Position numbers and translations under genes: made by a program
Notes under the pieces: generated by a model
What the model was told of the DNA's origin: nothing
What the model saw: the letters and a program-made list of their open reading frames with translations, nothing else
The model's database searches: none
Shown: one piece after another, positions 25,711-34,667 of the stretch
Position numbering within the stretch: the stretch's first letter is position 1
Layout of the letters: every line of letters begins with the position of its first letter
NCBI GenBank assembly: GCA_902545405.1
Contig: CACCFT010000007.1
Coordinates: 1 to 46,292, forward strand
Direction: 5' to 3'
Length of the DNA stretch: 46,292 nt
From: an uncultured Pelagibacteraceae bacterium
GTDB taxonomy: Bacteria; Pseudomonadota; Alphaproteobacteria; Pelagibacterales; Pelagibacteraceae

Positions 25711-27531
25711 ATGTGTGGAATAGTTGGAATTACAAGCTCCAAAGAGGTTACTCCAAGAATTATAAGTTCGTTAAAAAAACTTGAGTATAGAGGCTACGAC
25801 TCCGCAGGTTTAGCAACTCTTTCAAATGGAAATATAAATGAGGTCAAATGTGAGGGTAGAGTAGACGCTTTAGAGAAAAACATAATACGAACTAAAATAT
25901 CTGGCTCTATTGGTATCGGACACGTTAGATGGGCCACACATGGTAAACCTAGTTCAATAAATGCACATCCTCATTCTTCAGAAGATGTATCTGTAGTTCA
26001 CAATGGTATAATTGAAAATTCAACTATTCTAAAAAAGTTATTAGAAAATAAAGGCTATAAGTTTAAATCCCAAACAGATACAGAAGTAATTGTTCATTTG
26101 GTAACTGATTATTTAAAAAAAAATAACCTTAAAAATACAATTATAAAAGTTTTAAAAAAATTACATGGTAGTTTTGCATTAGGAATAATATTTAAAGATC
26201 AACCAGATTTAATAGTTGGGGCAAGAAGAGGCTCTCCACTTGCAGTTGGTTATGGTCCAAACGAACACTATCTTGGTTCAGATTCTTATGCATTAAAGTC
26301 TATGACTAATAAAATTTCATATTTAAATGATGGAGAGTTTTGCATATTAAAAAAAGACCAGGTTGAATTTTTTGATGCTGATGGAACCAAGGTTAATAAA
26401 AAAATTTTAAATCTTTCTAAAGATGATCAAAATTATGAAAAAGGAGATTACAAATATTATATGGCTAAAGAAATAGACGAGCAGCCGATAACTTTAAAAA
26501 ATTGTGTAAATGAGTACATTGACAAACATAATAAAGAGATAAATATTTATAATTTTCCTTGGAAAATAAGTGAAATTTCATCAGTGATTTTAATTGGATG
26601 TGGAACTGCATATCACTCATGCCTTGTTGCTAAGTACTGGTTTGAACAAAATACAAGTTTAGATGTTAGTGTTGATATAGCCTCTGAGTTTAGATACCGA
26701 AAAATTAAATTTAAAAAAGATTGTCTTTATGTGTTTGTTTCTCAATCAGGAGAGACTGCAGATACATTTGCAGCATTAGATTTGTGCAAAAAGAATAATG
26801 TTAAAACATGTGCAGTCGTAAATGTTGTAGAAAGTTCAATTGCAAGAGATGCTGATTTAGTTTTACCTATTCATTGTGGTCCAGAAGTGGGTGTTGCATC
26901 TACAAAGGCTTTCTTAGGACAAATGTTAGTTCTTTATTTATTATGTACTAAGCTTTCTTATGAACAAAAATCAATTAACAAAAAAGATTACCAAAAAAAA
27001 ATAAAAGATTTAATGTCTTTATCTAAATCTGCAAAAAATACTCTTAATATTGAAGATAAAATTCAAACACTTGGAAAAGATTTTGCTAATTCTAAAGGAT
27101 CAATGTTTCTAGGTAGAGGATATTCATATCCAATTGCGCTTGAAGGTGCTTTAAAACTAAAAGAGCTTGCTTATGTTCATGCCGAAGGTTATCCAGCTGG
27201 AGAAATGAAACATGGACCTCTTGCACTTATAGAAGAAGGTATGCCAGTCGTGGTAATTGCACCACGAGACGAGCATTACAAAAAAACTATTTCAAATATG
27301 CAAGAAGTTATTTCTAGAGGTGCAAAAGTTTTACTAATAACAAATAAAAGTACTGATGAAATTTATTCTGAAAATATATGGGAGCAGATAGAAGTTGATG
27401 CCATATCTGATGAACTTATTCCTTTTTTGACCACTATACCTTTGCAAAAGTTAGCATATTACTCTGCATTAGATAAAGGATACGATATAGATAAACCAAG
27501 AAACTTAGCTAAATCTGTCACTGTTGAATAA
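25711..27531 (+). CDS. glmS: Glucosamine-fructose-6-phosphate aminotransferase (isomerizing)
   Basis: A 606-residue enzyme of normal length that makes glucosamine 6-phosphate from fructose 6-phosphate and glutamine. The N-terminal glutaminase domain starts with the nucleophile Cys2 in MCGIVGI and has the RGYDSAG motif near 27-33. Two SIS sugar-isomerase domains follow, with GCGTAYHS near 297, SQSGETADT near 345 and GRGYSYPIALEGALKLKE near 470. The C-terminus ends in KSVTVE, as in family members. It is coupled to the acetyltransferase gene 6 bases upstream. Confidence 0.97.
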   Translation: MCGIVGITSSKEVTPRIISSLKKLEYRGYDSAGLATLSNGNINEVKCEGRVDALEKNIIRTKISGSIGIGHVRWATHGKPSSINAHPHSSEDVSVVHNGIIENSTILKKLLENKGYKFKSQTDTEVIVHLVTDYLKKNNLKNTIIKVLKKLHGSFALGIIFKDQPDLIVGARRGSPLAVGYGPNEHYLGSDSYALKSMTNKISYLNDGEFCILKKDQVEFFDADGTKVNKKILNLSKDDQNYEKGDYKYYMAKEIDEQPITLKNCVNEYIDKHNKEINIYNFPWKISEISSVILIGCGTAYHSCLVAKYWFEQNTSLDVSVDIASEFRYRKIKFKKDCLYVFVSQSGETADTFAALDLCKKNNVKTCAVVNVVESSIARDADLVLPIHCGPEVGVASTKAFLGQMLVLYLLCTKLSYEQKSINKKDYQKKIKDLMSLSKSAKNTLNIEDKIQTLGKDFANSKGSMFLGRGYSYPIALEGALKLKELAYVHAEGYPAGEMKHGPLALIEEGMPVVVIAPRDEHYKKTISNMQEVISRGAKVLLITNKSTDEIYSENIWEQIEVDAISDELIPFLTTIPLQKLAYYSALDKGYDIDKPRNLAKSVTVE

Positions 27532-27565
27532 ATAATAAAGTCTGTTAAAACAATTCTGAGTTGAA

Positions 27566-28945
27566 ATGAAAAATTGGAAAATAAATAGCTGGAGAAAATA
27601 TCCTGTCAAACATATTCCTCAATATGAAGATGAGAAGGAATTAGAGATGGTTTTAAATAAATTGAAAACCTTTCCTCCATTAGTTTTTGCGGGTGAAACA
27701 AGACATTTGAAAGATCAGTTGGCAATGGTCAATGATGGTAGAGCTTTTCTTTTACAAGGTGGTGATTGTGCTGAAAGTTTTGCAGAATTTCATCCTGACA
27801 ATATAAGAGATACCTTTAAAGTTATTCTTCAAATGGCTTTAGTGATGACTTACTCAGCTTCTTTACCTATTGTAAAACTTGGAAGAATTGCTGGACAATT
27901 TTCAAAACCAAGAAGTGCTCCAACTGAAAAACAAGGTGATAAAGAATTACCAAGTTATTTGGGAGATAATATAAATGCGATAGATTTTAATGAAAAAGCT
28001 AGAAGACCTGATCCAAAAAGAATGTTTAAGGCTTATTCTCAATCTGCTTCAACTTTAAACCTTTTAAGAGCATTTTCAAAAGGCGGTTTTGCTGACTTAA
28101 ATAAGGTTCATTTATGGAATTTAGATTATATTAAGAAAAGTCCTCAAGCTAAGAAGTTTAAAGAATTAGAAGATAAAATAGCAGATGCATTAGCTTTTAT
28201 GGATGCTTGTGGAATTACATCTGATTTTAATAATAGATTATACACAGTTAACTTTTGGACTTCCCATGAAGCTTTACACTTACCTTTTGAAGAAAGCATG
28301 ACAAGAGTAGACTCAACCACGGGTGAATATCATGATACTTCAGCTCACTTTGTCTGGATAGGAGATAGAACAAGACAATTAGATGGAGGACATGTTGAAT
28401 TTTGTAAAGGAATAGAAAATCCAATTGGCATCAAATGTGGCCCAACATCTAAACCTGATGAGATTGCAAAAATATGTGAAGTTATAAATCCTAAAAATGA
28501 AAAAGGAAAAATAACTTTAATCTCAAGATTTGGTCATCAAAACGTTGAAAAATTCTTACCAAAATTAATTAGAGGGATTAAAAAAGAAGGATTAAATGTT
28601 GTTTGGTCATGTGATCCAATGCATGGGAATACAATTAAATCAACTACTGGTTTTAAAACTAGACCGTTTAATGATGTTGTAAGCGAAGTTAAAAATGTAT
28701 TTGCAGTTCATCAAGCTGAAGGTTCTTATGCAGGAGGTCTTCATGTAGAAATGACGGGGCAAGATGTGACAGAGTGTACTGGTGGAGCAAAAAAAATATC
28801 TGATGCAGACTTATCAAGCAGATATCATACTCACTGTGATCCAAGATTGAACTCCGACCAAGCTATAGAATTAGCATTTCTAATTTCAGATGAGATAAAA
28901 AAGAATAGTTTGTATTCTAAATCTGCAATTAAAGCGGCATCTTAA
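27566..28945 (+). CDS. Class II 3-deoxy-7-phosphoheptulonate (DAHP) synthase
   Basis: A 459-residue class II (plant/mycobacterial-type) DAHP synthase, the first step of aromatic amino acid synthesis from PEP and erythrose 4-phosphate. It begins W..N.WRKYPVKHIP and has LQGGDCAESF at about 68-77, which carries a metal-binding cysteine, GRIAGQFSKPRS near 111-122, and WSCDPMHGN near 349. The C-terminal metal histidine region is GGLHVEMTGQDVTECTGG. There is no obvious N-terminal transit or chorismate mutase extension. It is unrelated to the E. coli AroFGH type. Confidence 0.95.
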   Translation: MKNWKINSWRKYPVKHIPQYEDEKELEMVLNKLKTFPPLVFAGETRHLKDQLAMVNDGRAFLLQGGDCAESFAEFHPDNIRDTFKVILQMALVMTYSASLPIVKLGRIAGQFSKPRSAPTEKQGDKELPSYLGDNINAIDFNEKARRPDPKRMFKAYSQSASTLNLLRAFSKGGFADLNKVHLWNLDYIKKSPQAKKFKELEDKIADALAFMDACGITSDFNNRLYTVNFWTSHEALHLPFEESMTRVDSTTGEYHDTSAHFVWIGDRTRQLDGGHVEFCKGIENPIGIKCGPTSKPDEIAKICEVINPKNEKGKITLISRFGHQNVEKFLPKLIRGIKKEGLNVVWSCDPMHGNTIKSTTGFKTRPFNDVVSEVKNVFAVHQAEGSYAGGLHVEMTGQDVTECTGGAKKISDADLSSRYHTHCDPRLNSDQAIELAFLISDEIKKNSLYSKSAIKAAS

Positions 28946-28982
28946 CAGTTTAAAAATAAATTTTTTTTCTTATATTTGAATT

Positions 28983-29720
28983 ATGACACCTAAAGATAAA
29001 GTAAATCATATCAAAAACTGGATTTCAGATTATGTGAATTCTATGCCAAAAAAAGCTCAATCTTTAGTGATTGGTATTTCTGGTGGAATAGACTCTTCTG
29101 TCTCAAGTACATTAAGTGCAATGACAGGTTTAAAAACAATTGTTTTATCAATGCCTATAAAACAAAAATCTGCACAACATGATTTAAGTTTGGCACATCA
29201 AGAATGGTTAAAGAAGAATTTTAGCAATGTAGAGGGACACACATTAGAATTAGATAGTTTATTTAAAACATTCGAGGGAACACTAAATAATTTTGGTAGT
29301 GAACATGGAATGGCAAATTCTAGAGCAAGATTAAGAATGACAACGCTTTATCAAGTAGCTGCAGCAAACAATGGGATAGTTGTTGGAACTGGAAATAAAG
29401 TAGAAGATTTTGGAGTTGGTTTTTATACAAAATATGGTGATGGTGGAGTAGATATTTCTCCGATAGCAGATTGTAATAAAACTGAGGTATGGGAACTTGG
29501 TAAAGAACTTGGAATTTTAAAAGAGATTATTGATGCTCCTCCGACAGATGGTTTATGGGATGATGGTCGTACTGATGAGGGACAGCTTGGTTTGTCATAT
29601 AAAGAATTAGAAGAAGCAATGGATAATGAAAATTCTGTAAATAGAGATAAATATAATTCAATTCGAAGTGCAAATTTGCATAAAATGGAACCAATTCCAG
29701 TATGCAAAATTCCTAATTAA
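28983..29720 (+). CDS. nadE: NAD synthetase (ammonia-dependent type)
   Basis: A 245-residue enzyme that converts deamido-NAD to NAD. The ATP-pyrophosphatase P-loop SGGIDSS is at 33-39. GTGNKVEDFGVGFYTKYGDGGVDISPIAD near 138-166 and TDGLWDDGRTDEGQLG near 182-197 are NadE signatures. There is no N-terminal glutamine amidotransferase domain, so it should use free ammonia or a separate glutaminase. It lies 37 bases downstream of the DAHP synthase gene and 45 bases before cysS. Confidence 0.94.
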   Translation: MTPKDKVNHIKNWISDYVNSMPKKAQSLVIGISGGIDSSVSSTLSAMTGLKTIVLSMPIKQKSAQHDLSLAHQEWLKKNFSNVEGHTLELDSLFKTFEGTLNNFGSEHGMANSRARLRMTTLYQVAAANNGIVVGTGNKVEDFGVGFYTKYGDGGVDISPIADCNKTEVWELGKELGILKEIIDAPPTDGLWDDGRTDEGQLGLSYKELEEAMDNENSVNRDKYNSIRSANLHKMEPIPVCKIPN

Positions 29721-29724
29721 TCAA

Positions 29725-29745
29725 ATAGATTCACAAATCTATAAT
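29725..29745 (+). promoter_or_regulatory. Inverted repeat overlapping a consensus -10 hexamer before cysS
   Basis: ATAGATT (29725-29731) and AATCTAT (29736-29742) form a perfect 7-base inverted repeat around CACA. A consensus TATAAT (29740-29745) overlaps its right arm, 20 bases before the cysS ATG. No convincing -35 hexamer is visible. It could be an operator-promoter overlap or a weak terminator of nadE. Confidence 0.35.
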
Positions 29746-29765
29746 TTAAGTATATTCCTAGTTGT

Positions 29766-31127
29766 ATGGCTAAAGATATATTTTTAACTAATAGTCTAGG
29801 TGGTAAGAAAGAAAAATTTACTCCCAAAAATGAAAAATCCATAGGCATGTATGTTTGTGGTCCTACAGTTTATGATGATCCACATATTGGTAATGCTAGA
29901 CCATTAGTCGTTTTTGATATTCTGTATAAAATTTTAAAAAATAGATATGGATCAACATCTGTAAAATATATCAGAAATATTACAGACATAGATGACAAAA
30001 TAATCAAAGCATCTAATGATCAAAATATTTCTATAAATGACTTAACTTCAAAAATTACTGAAAACTTTCATGAAGATTGCAAGTACTTAAAATGTGAAAC
30101 ACCAAACAGCGAACCAAAGGCAACAGAAAACATAAAACAAATGATTGAAATGATCATAGAACTAGAGAAAAAAGGGTTTGCATATTCAAAGGATAAGCAT
30201 GTTTATTTTGAAGTAAAAAAATTTAGTGATTATGGAAAACTATCTAATAAAAAGTTAGATGAATTAATAGCTGGTTCACGAGTAGAGGTTTCAGAAATAA
30301 AAAAAAATCCTGAAGATTTTGTATTATGGAAACCATCAACAGATAAAGAGCCTTCATGGGAATCTCCTTGGGGCAAAGGCAGACCAGGTTGGCACTTAGA
30401 ATGTTCGGTTATGTCTAAAAGATATTTGGGTGAAGAATTTGACATTCATGGGGGTGGTAGAGACTTAATTTTTCCTCATCATGAAAACGAGATTGCTCAA
30501 TCAAGATGTGCAAATGAAACAAATTCTTTTGCAAATTATTGGGTTCATAATGGATTTATAACTCTTTCTAATGAAAAAATGGCAAAATCTCAGGGAAACA
30601 TATTAAAAATAAAAGATTTTAAAAAAAAATATAATGGCCAAGTTTTAAGATTAGCATTAATTAGTGCTCACTATAGACAAGGATTAGATTGGAATGAAAA
30701 ACTAATATCAGAATGTGAGAAGACTTTAAGCAAATGGTATTCAGCCTATTCTGATGTTCATAAAAGTACAATATTACCAGACGAATTATTAGATCCTTTA
30801 TATGACGATTTAAACACCCCAGGCTATATTGCTAATTTACATTCTTTATATAGTAAAGCTTCAACTGGAACTAAGGAGGATAAAGCAACTTTTGTAAAAG
30901 CTTGCAATTTTATAGGTCTATTAACAGATACTTCAGAAGAGTGGCTACAAACAAAAAAAAATACAATTTCTCTTTCAGAGGATGAAATTAATTCAAAAAT
31001 AGCTGAAAGAAATAAAGCAAGAGATGAAAAAAATTATCAATTAGCTGATAAAATTAGGAAAGATCTTTTAGATAAGGGTATTTTAATTGAAGATAAAGAT
31101 GGTACAACCTCGTGGAAATTAAAATGA
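29766..31127 (+). CDS. cysS: Cysteinyl-tRNA synthetase
   Basis: A 453-residue class I tRNA synthetase. The zinc-ligand cysteine precedes the HIGH-type motif in YVCGPTVYDDPHIGNARP near 29-46. The other zinc region, WHLECSVM then FDIHGGGRDLIFPHHENE, lies near 207-240, and the KMSKS motif appears as KMAKSQGN near 272. The length is typical. The TGA stop overlaps the preferred ATG of cimA (ATGA), so the two are translationally coupled, although one acts in translation and the other in amino acid synthesis. Confidence 0.97.
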   Translation: MAKDIFLTNSLGGKKEKFTPKNEKSIGMYVCGPTVYDDPHIGNARPLVVFDILYKILKNRYGSTSVKYIRNITDIDDKIIKASNDQNISINDLTSKITENFHEDCKYLKCETPNSEPKATENIKQMIEMIIELEKKGFAYSKDKHVYFEVKKFSDYGKLSNKKLDELIAGSRVEVSEIKKNPEDFVLWKPSTDKEPSWESPWGKGRPGWHLECSVMSKRYLGEEFDIHGGGRDLIFPHHENEIAQSRCANETNSFANYWVHNGFITLSNEKMAKSQGNILKIKDFKKKYNGQVLRLALISAHYRQGLDWNEKLISECEKTLSKWYSAYSDVHKSTILPDELLDPLYDDLNTPGYIANLHSLYSKASTGTKEDKATFVKACNFIGLLTDTSEEWLQTKKNTISLSEDEINSKIAERNKARDEKNYQLADKIRKDLLDKGILIEDKDGTTSWKLK

Positions 31128-32725
31128 GTAAAGAAAAAATCTATATATTTGATACAACACTTAGAGATGGGGCACAAACTCAAGGCGTTGACTTTTCATT
31201 AAATGAAAAAGAAAAAATCGCTAAATCTTTAGATAACTTAGGAGTTGATTATATCGAAGGGGGCTGGCCAGGGGCAAATCCAACAGATACAGAATTTTTC
31301 AATAAGGATCTAAATTTTAAAAATGCTAATCTTACTGCTTTTGGTATGACTAAAAAATCAGAGCATAGTGCAAAAAATGACCCTATGTTGTCATCTCTGA
31401 TTAATTCAAAGAGTTCATCAGTTTGTTTATTTGGTAAAAGTTGGGATTTTCATGTTGATGTCGCCTTGGGTATTTCAAACGATCAAAATTTAGAAAATAT
31501 AAGGGAGAGTGCAAAGCATATAGTTAATTCAGGTAAAGAATTTATGTTTGATGCTGAACATTTTTTTGATGGTTATAAATCTAACCCTGAATATGCAATA
31601 TCATGTTTAAAAGCTGCATATGATAGTGGTGCAAGATGGATTGTATTATGTGATACCAATGGAGGAACATTGCCTCACGAAGTTTCTAAAATTGTTGAGG
31701 AAGTAACAAAGCATATACCCGGAAAAAACCTTGGAATTCATGCCCACAACGATACTGAAAATGCAGTTGCCAATAGTTTAGTAGCTGTGCAAGCAGGAGT
31801 TAGACAGGTTCAGGGCACAATAAATGGACTTGGAGAAAGATGTGGTAATGCAAATTTAATGTCTTTGATCCCAACTTTTTTTTTAAAAAAAGATTTTTCA
31901 GACAAATATGAAATTAATATTAAACCTGAAAAAATTAAAAATTTAACTCAATGTTCAAGATTATTAGATGAAATATTAAATAGAAAACCGAATAAACATT
32001 TGCCTTATGTGGGTGCATCTGCATTTTCACACAAAGGTGGAATGCATGTATCAGCTGTACAAAAAGATCCGAAAACTTATGAACATATTAATCCTGATGA
32101 AGTAGGCAATGCTAGGAATATTGTTGTTTCTGATCAATCTGGACAATCTAATATAATGTCTAGATTAAATGCAATTGGCATTAATATTAAAAAAGACGAT
32201 CCAAAAATTAAAAAACTTCTTCATGAAGTAAAAGATAGAGAGTTCATAGGATATAGTTACGATGGTGCTGATGCATCTTTTGAACTATTGGCTAGAAGAT
32301 TGATGGGGGAAATACCAAGATATATTTCAATTAATGAGTATGATGTTTCTGTTAAGAAAGATTCAACTGGTGAAGTTGTATCATTTGCAAAAGCAAAACT
32401 TGAAGTAGATGGTCATGAAATACTATGTGAAGGCGAGGGCAATGGACCCGTTAATGCATTAGATAATGCTATAAGAAAAAATGTAAATAAACTTGAAAAA
32501 TATTCAGAATATTTAAAAGATTTAAAGCTAGTTGATTACAAAGTTAGAATTTTAAATACAGGAACTGGAGCCGTTACTAGAGTTTCCATAGAAAGTGCAG
32601 ACTCAAAACATGGTAATTGGTTCACAATAGGAGTTTCTCCAAATATTATTGATGCATCTTTTAAAGCTTTAGTTGATAGTTTGGATTATAAGCTTTTCAA
32701 GGATAATGCTCCTGCTAGTACTTGA
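31124..32725 (+). CDS. cimA: (R)-citramalate synthase
   Basis: A 533-residue member of the isopropylmalate synthase/citramalate synthase family. It has the N-terminal DTTLRDGAQTQGVDFSL and DYIEGGWPGANPTD segments, the metal-binding HAHNDTENAVAN near residue 205, and a C-terminal regulatory LeuA dimer domain. The GGWPGANPTD form is characteristic of the CimA type, which joins pyruvate and acetyl-CoA on a threonine-independent route to isoleucine. The ATG at 31124 is preferred over an upstream in-frame GTG at 31112 because it forms an ATGA overlap with cysS. The 3' end overlaps trmJ by one base. Confidence 0.88.
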   Translation: MSKEKIYIFDTTLRDGAQTQGVDFSLNEKEKIAKSLDNLGVDYIEGGWPGANPTDTEFFNKDLNFKNANLTAFGMTKKSEHSAKNDPMLSSLINSKSSSVCLFGKSWDFHVDVALGISNDQNLENIRESAKHIVNSGKEFMFDAEHFFDGYKSNPEYAISCLKAAYDSGARWIVLCDTNGGTLPHEVSKIVEEVTKHIPGKNLGIHAHNDTENAVANSLVAVQAGVRQVQGTINGLGERCGNANLMSLIPTFFLKKDFSDKYEINIKPEKIKNLTQCSRLLDEILNRKPNKHLPYVGASAFSHKGGMHVSAVQKDPKTYEHINPDEVGNARNIVVSDQSGQSNIMSRLNAIGINIKKDDPKIKKLLHEVKDREFIGYSYDGADASFELLARRLMGEIPRYISINEYDVSVKKDSTGEVVSFAKAKLEVDGHEILCEGEGNGPVNALDNAIRKNVNKLEKYSEYLKDLKLVDYKVRILNTGTGAVTRVSIESADSKHGNWFTIGVSPNIIDASFKALVDSLDYKLFKDNAPAST

Positions 32726-33444
32726 TGTCATTAAGAAATATAACTTTTATTTTACACAAACCTCAACTATCAGAAAATATAGGAGCCTGTGCTAGAGCTT
32801 TAAAAAACTTTAATTTTAATAATCTATCAATTGTTAATCCAAAACCCTCATTTCCAAATGATAAAATTATTGCAACATCTGTAGGGGCAAAGGATATTGT
32901 TAAAAAAGCAAAAGTATATGAAAATTTAGAAACCTCATTAAGTAATTTGGATATATTAGTTGCAACATCTGCAAGATTTAGAAATAAAAATATTAAACAT
33001 ATATCAATAACTGATCTAAATAAGATTAATTACAAAAAAAAGGTTGGTTTTCTTTTTGGATCAGAAGCATCTGGATTATCAAATAATGAAGTTAGTTATG
33101 CTGATTATACTTTACAAATTCCAAGTAATAGGAATTTTAGATCTTTAAATTTGTCTCATAGTCTAATTATAGTAGCTCAAATAGTAAGTGGACTAATTTC
33201 AAATAAAAAGTTTTCCTTTGAAAAGTCAAAAAAAATTAAAAGTGCAAATAAGAATGACATTCAAAGAATGTTAAATTTGTGCATTAATAATTTAGAAAAT
33301 AAGAATTTTTTTCACCCACCTGAAAAAAAACCAATCATGATGGAAAATCTAAGAAGTATTTTCTATAAACTCAATCTTTCAGAAAAAGAAACTCGTATTT
33401 TATCGAGTGTATTTGCTGGTTTAAGTAAGGAAAAGGTTGATTGA
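32725..33444 (+). CDS. trmJ: tRNA (cytidine/uridine-2'-O-)-methyltransferase TrmJ-like
   Basis: A 239-residue SPOUT-class methyltransferase. It opens with ITFILHKPQLSENIGACARALKNF, has GFLFGSEASGLSNNEV near 109-124 and the knot-forming SLNLSHSLIIVA near 145-156, matching TrmJ/LasT enzymes that methylate position 32 of tRNA. A C-terminal helical extension of about 75 residues is typical. The ATG at 32725 overlaps the TGA of cimA (TGATG). The -35 box of the rpsD promoter lies over its stop codon. Confidence 0.87.
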   Translation: MSLRNITFILHKPQLSENIGACARALKNFNFNNLSIVNPKPSFPNDKIIATSVGAKDIVKKAKVYENLETSLSNLDILVATSARFRNKNIKHISITDLNKINYKKKVGFLFGSEASGLSNNEVSYADYTLQIPSNRNFRSLNLSHSLIIVAQIVSGLISNKKFSFEKSKKIKSANKNDIQRMLNLCINNLENKNFFHPPEKKPIMMENLRSIFYKLNLSEKETRILSSVFAGLSKEKVD

Positions 33445-33468
33445 CAAAACATAACTTAGGCTTATAAG
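33441..33468 (+). promoter_or_regulatory. Near-consensus promoter of rpsD
   Basis: A perfect TTGACA (33441-33446) and TATAAG (33463-33468) are spaced by 16 bases. The predicted start of transcription, about 33474-33476, is only about five bases before the rpsD ATG at 33480, and no Shine-Dalgarno sequence fits. This implies a leaderless or almost leaderless message. The -35 box overlaps the trmJ stop codon. Confidence 0.7.
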
Positions 33469-33479
33469 ACCTCATACTA

Positions 33480-34097
33480 ATGACAAAAAGATTAAACTCT
33501 AAACATAAAGTAGATAGAAGATTAAAAGTAAATTTATGGGGGAGGCCCAAAAGTCCTTTTAATACAAGAGCCTATCCTCCAGGACAGCATGGACAAACAA
33601 AAGCTGGCAAACCTTCAGACTACGGAATTCAACTTCAAGCAAAACAGAAATTGAAGTCTTATTATGGAAACATGAATGAGAGACAGTTTAGAAATGTTTA
33701 CAAAAAAGCAATTATGAAAAAAGGCGATACAGCTGAAAATTTAATTGGATTATTAGAGAGAAGATTGGATGCTGTAATTTATAGATCAAAGTTATCAAAC
33801 ACTATTTTTTCATCAAGACAGCTTATTAATCATGGTCATGTTAAAGTTAATGGAAAAAAAGTAAATATTGCGAGTTATCAGGTCAAAGAAGAAGATACGA
33901 TTGAAATTAGAGATAAATCTAAACAACTTGCTTTAATTGATATTGCTCTTGCTAACAAGGAGAGAGAAGTTCCTGAATATCTACAATTAGATGAAAAGAA
34001 TAAAAAAGTTAAATTTGTAAGAGTTCCATCTTTCGAAGAAGTTCCATACCCAGTTGTGATGGAGCCAAACTTAGTAATTGAATATTACTCTAGATAA
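33480..34097 (+). CDS. rpsD: 30S ribosomal protein S4
   Basis: A 205-residue primary 16S rRNA-binding protein. The N-terminal region has NLWGRPKSP and AYPPGQHGQ; the S4 RNA-binding domain runs from about residue 95 ([12 protein letters not shown], then [19 protein letters not shown]). Length and order are standard. It is separate from the main ribosomal operons, as in many alphaproteobacteria. It has its own strong promoter, and its stop codon abuts the stop of convergent grxD. Confidence 0.97.
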   Translation: MTKRLNSKHKVDRRLKVNLWGRPKSPFNTRAYPPGQHGQTKAGKPSDYGIQLQAKQKLKSYYGNMNERQFRNVYKKAIMKKGDTAENLIGLLERRLDAVIYRSKLSNTIFSSRQLINHGHVKVNGKKVNIASYQVKEEDTIEIRDKSKQLALIDIALANKEREVPEYLQLDEKNKKVKFVRVPSFEEVPYPVVMEPNLVIEYYSR

Positions 34098-34436
34098 TTA
34101 ATTCTTAGCTTTAAAATTTATTCCTTTAGACTCAAAAAGTTTAGCGAGTTCTCCACTCTCATACATTTCTTTTACGATATCACATCCACCAATAAACTCG
34201 TTTTTAACATATAATTGAGGAATGGTTGGCCAATCACTAAATACTTTTATACCTTCTCTTATCTTTTGATCTGCTAAAACATTTACACCTTTAAAATTTA
34301 CTTCAAGAACCTTCAAAATATTTGAAGTTGCCATTGAAAATCCACACTGAGGTGCATCAGGTGTACCTTTCATAAATAGACATACATCGTTATTTTCAAT
34401 TTCACTTTTAATTAAATCATTTGTTTCTTGTTCCAT
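34098..34436 (-). CDS. grxD: Monothiol glutaredoxin (Grx4/GrxD type)
   Basis: A 112-residue class II glutaredoxin. The active site is CGFS, preceded by MKGTPDAPQ, followed by the glutathione-binding WPTIPQLYV and GGCDIVKEM segments. Such proteins carry a bridged [2Fe-2S] cluster with glutathione and partner with BolA in iron-sulfur delivery and iron sensing. The gene sits directly after bolA with adjoining ends, supporting that partnership. Confidence 0.95.
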   Translation of the reverse strand: MEQETNDLIKSEIENNDVCLFMKGTPDAPQCGFSMATSNILKVLEVNFKGVNVLADQKIREGIKVFSDWPTIPQLYVKNEFIGGCDIVKEMYESGELAKLFESKGINFKAKN

Positions 34437-34667
34437 TTAAATTTCCTTTGTTTTAATTGCTAAAGCGTGAAGCTCATTTCCCATTTTACCTTTTAAAGAA
34501 TTATATACCATTTTGTGTTGTTCTATTTTACTTTTACCTGAAAATTCAGCTGATGTCACTGTAGCAGAATAGTGATTTCCATCACCCGCTAAATCTTGAA
34601 TTTCAACTTTTGCGTCAGGTAATCCTTCCTTAATTAAACTCTCAATTTCTTTTAAATCCATTGCCAT
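34437..34667 (-). CDS. BolA family protein
   Basis: A 76-residue BolA-like protein with VEIQDLAGDGNHYSATVTSAEF, the KIEQHKMVYNSL helix and the conserved C-terminal HALAIKT. The histidine in KIEQHK and the C-terminal one are the usual cluster-ligand candidates. The small size and sequence fit the IbaG/BolA2-like group. It forms a [2Fe-2S] heterocomplex with the monothiol glutaredoxin encoded next to it. Its start overlaps the stop of purL by one base. Confidence 0.92.
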   Translation of the reverse strand: MAMDLKEIESLIKEGLPDAKVEIQDLAGDGNHYSATVTSAEFSGKSKIEQHKMVYNSLKGKMGNELHALAIKTKEI

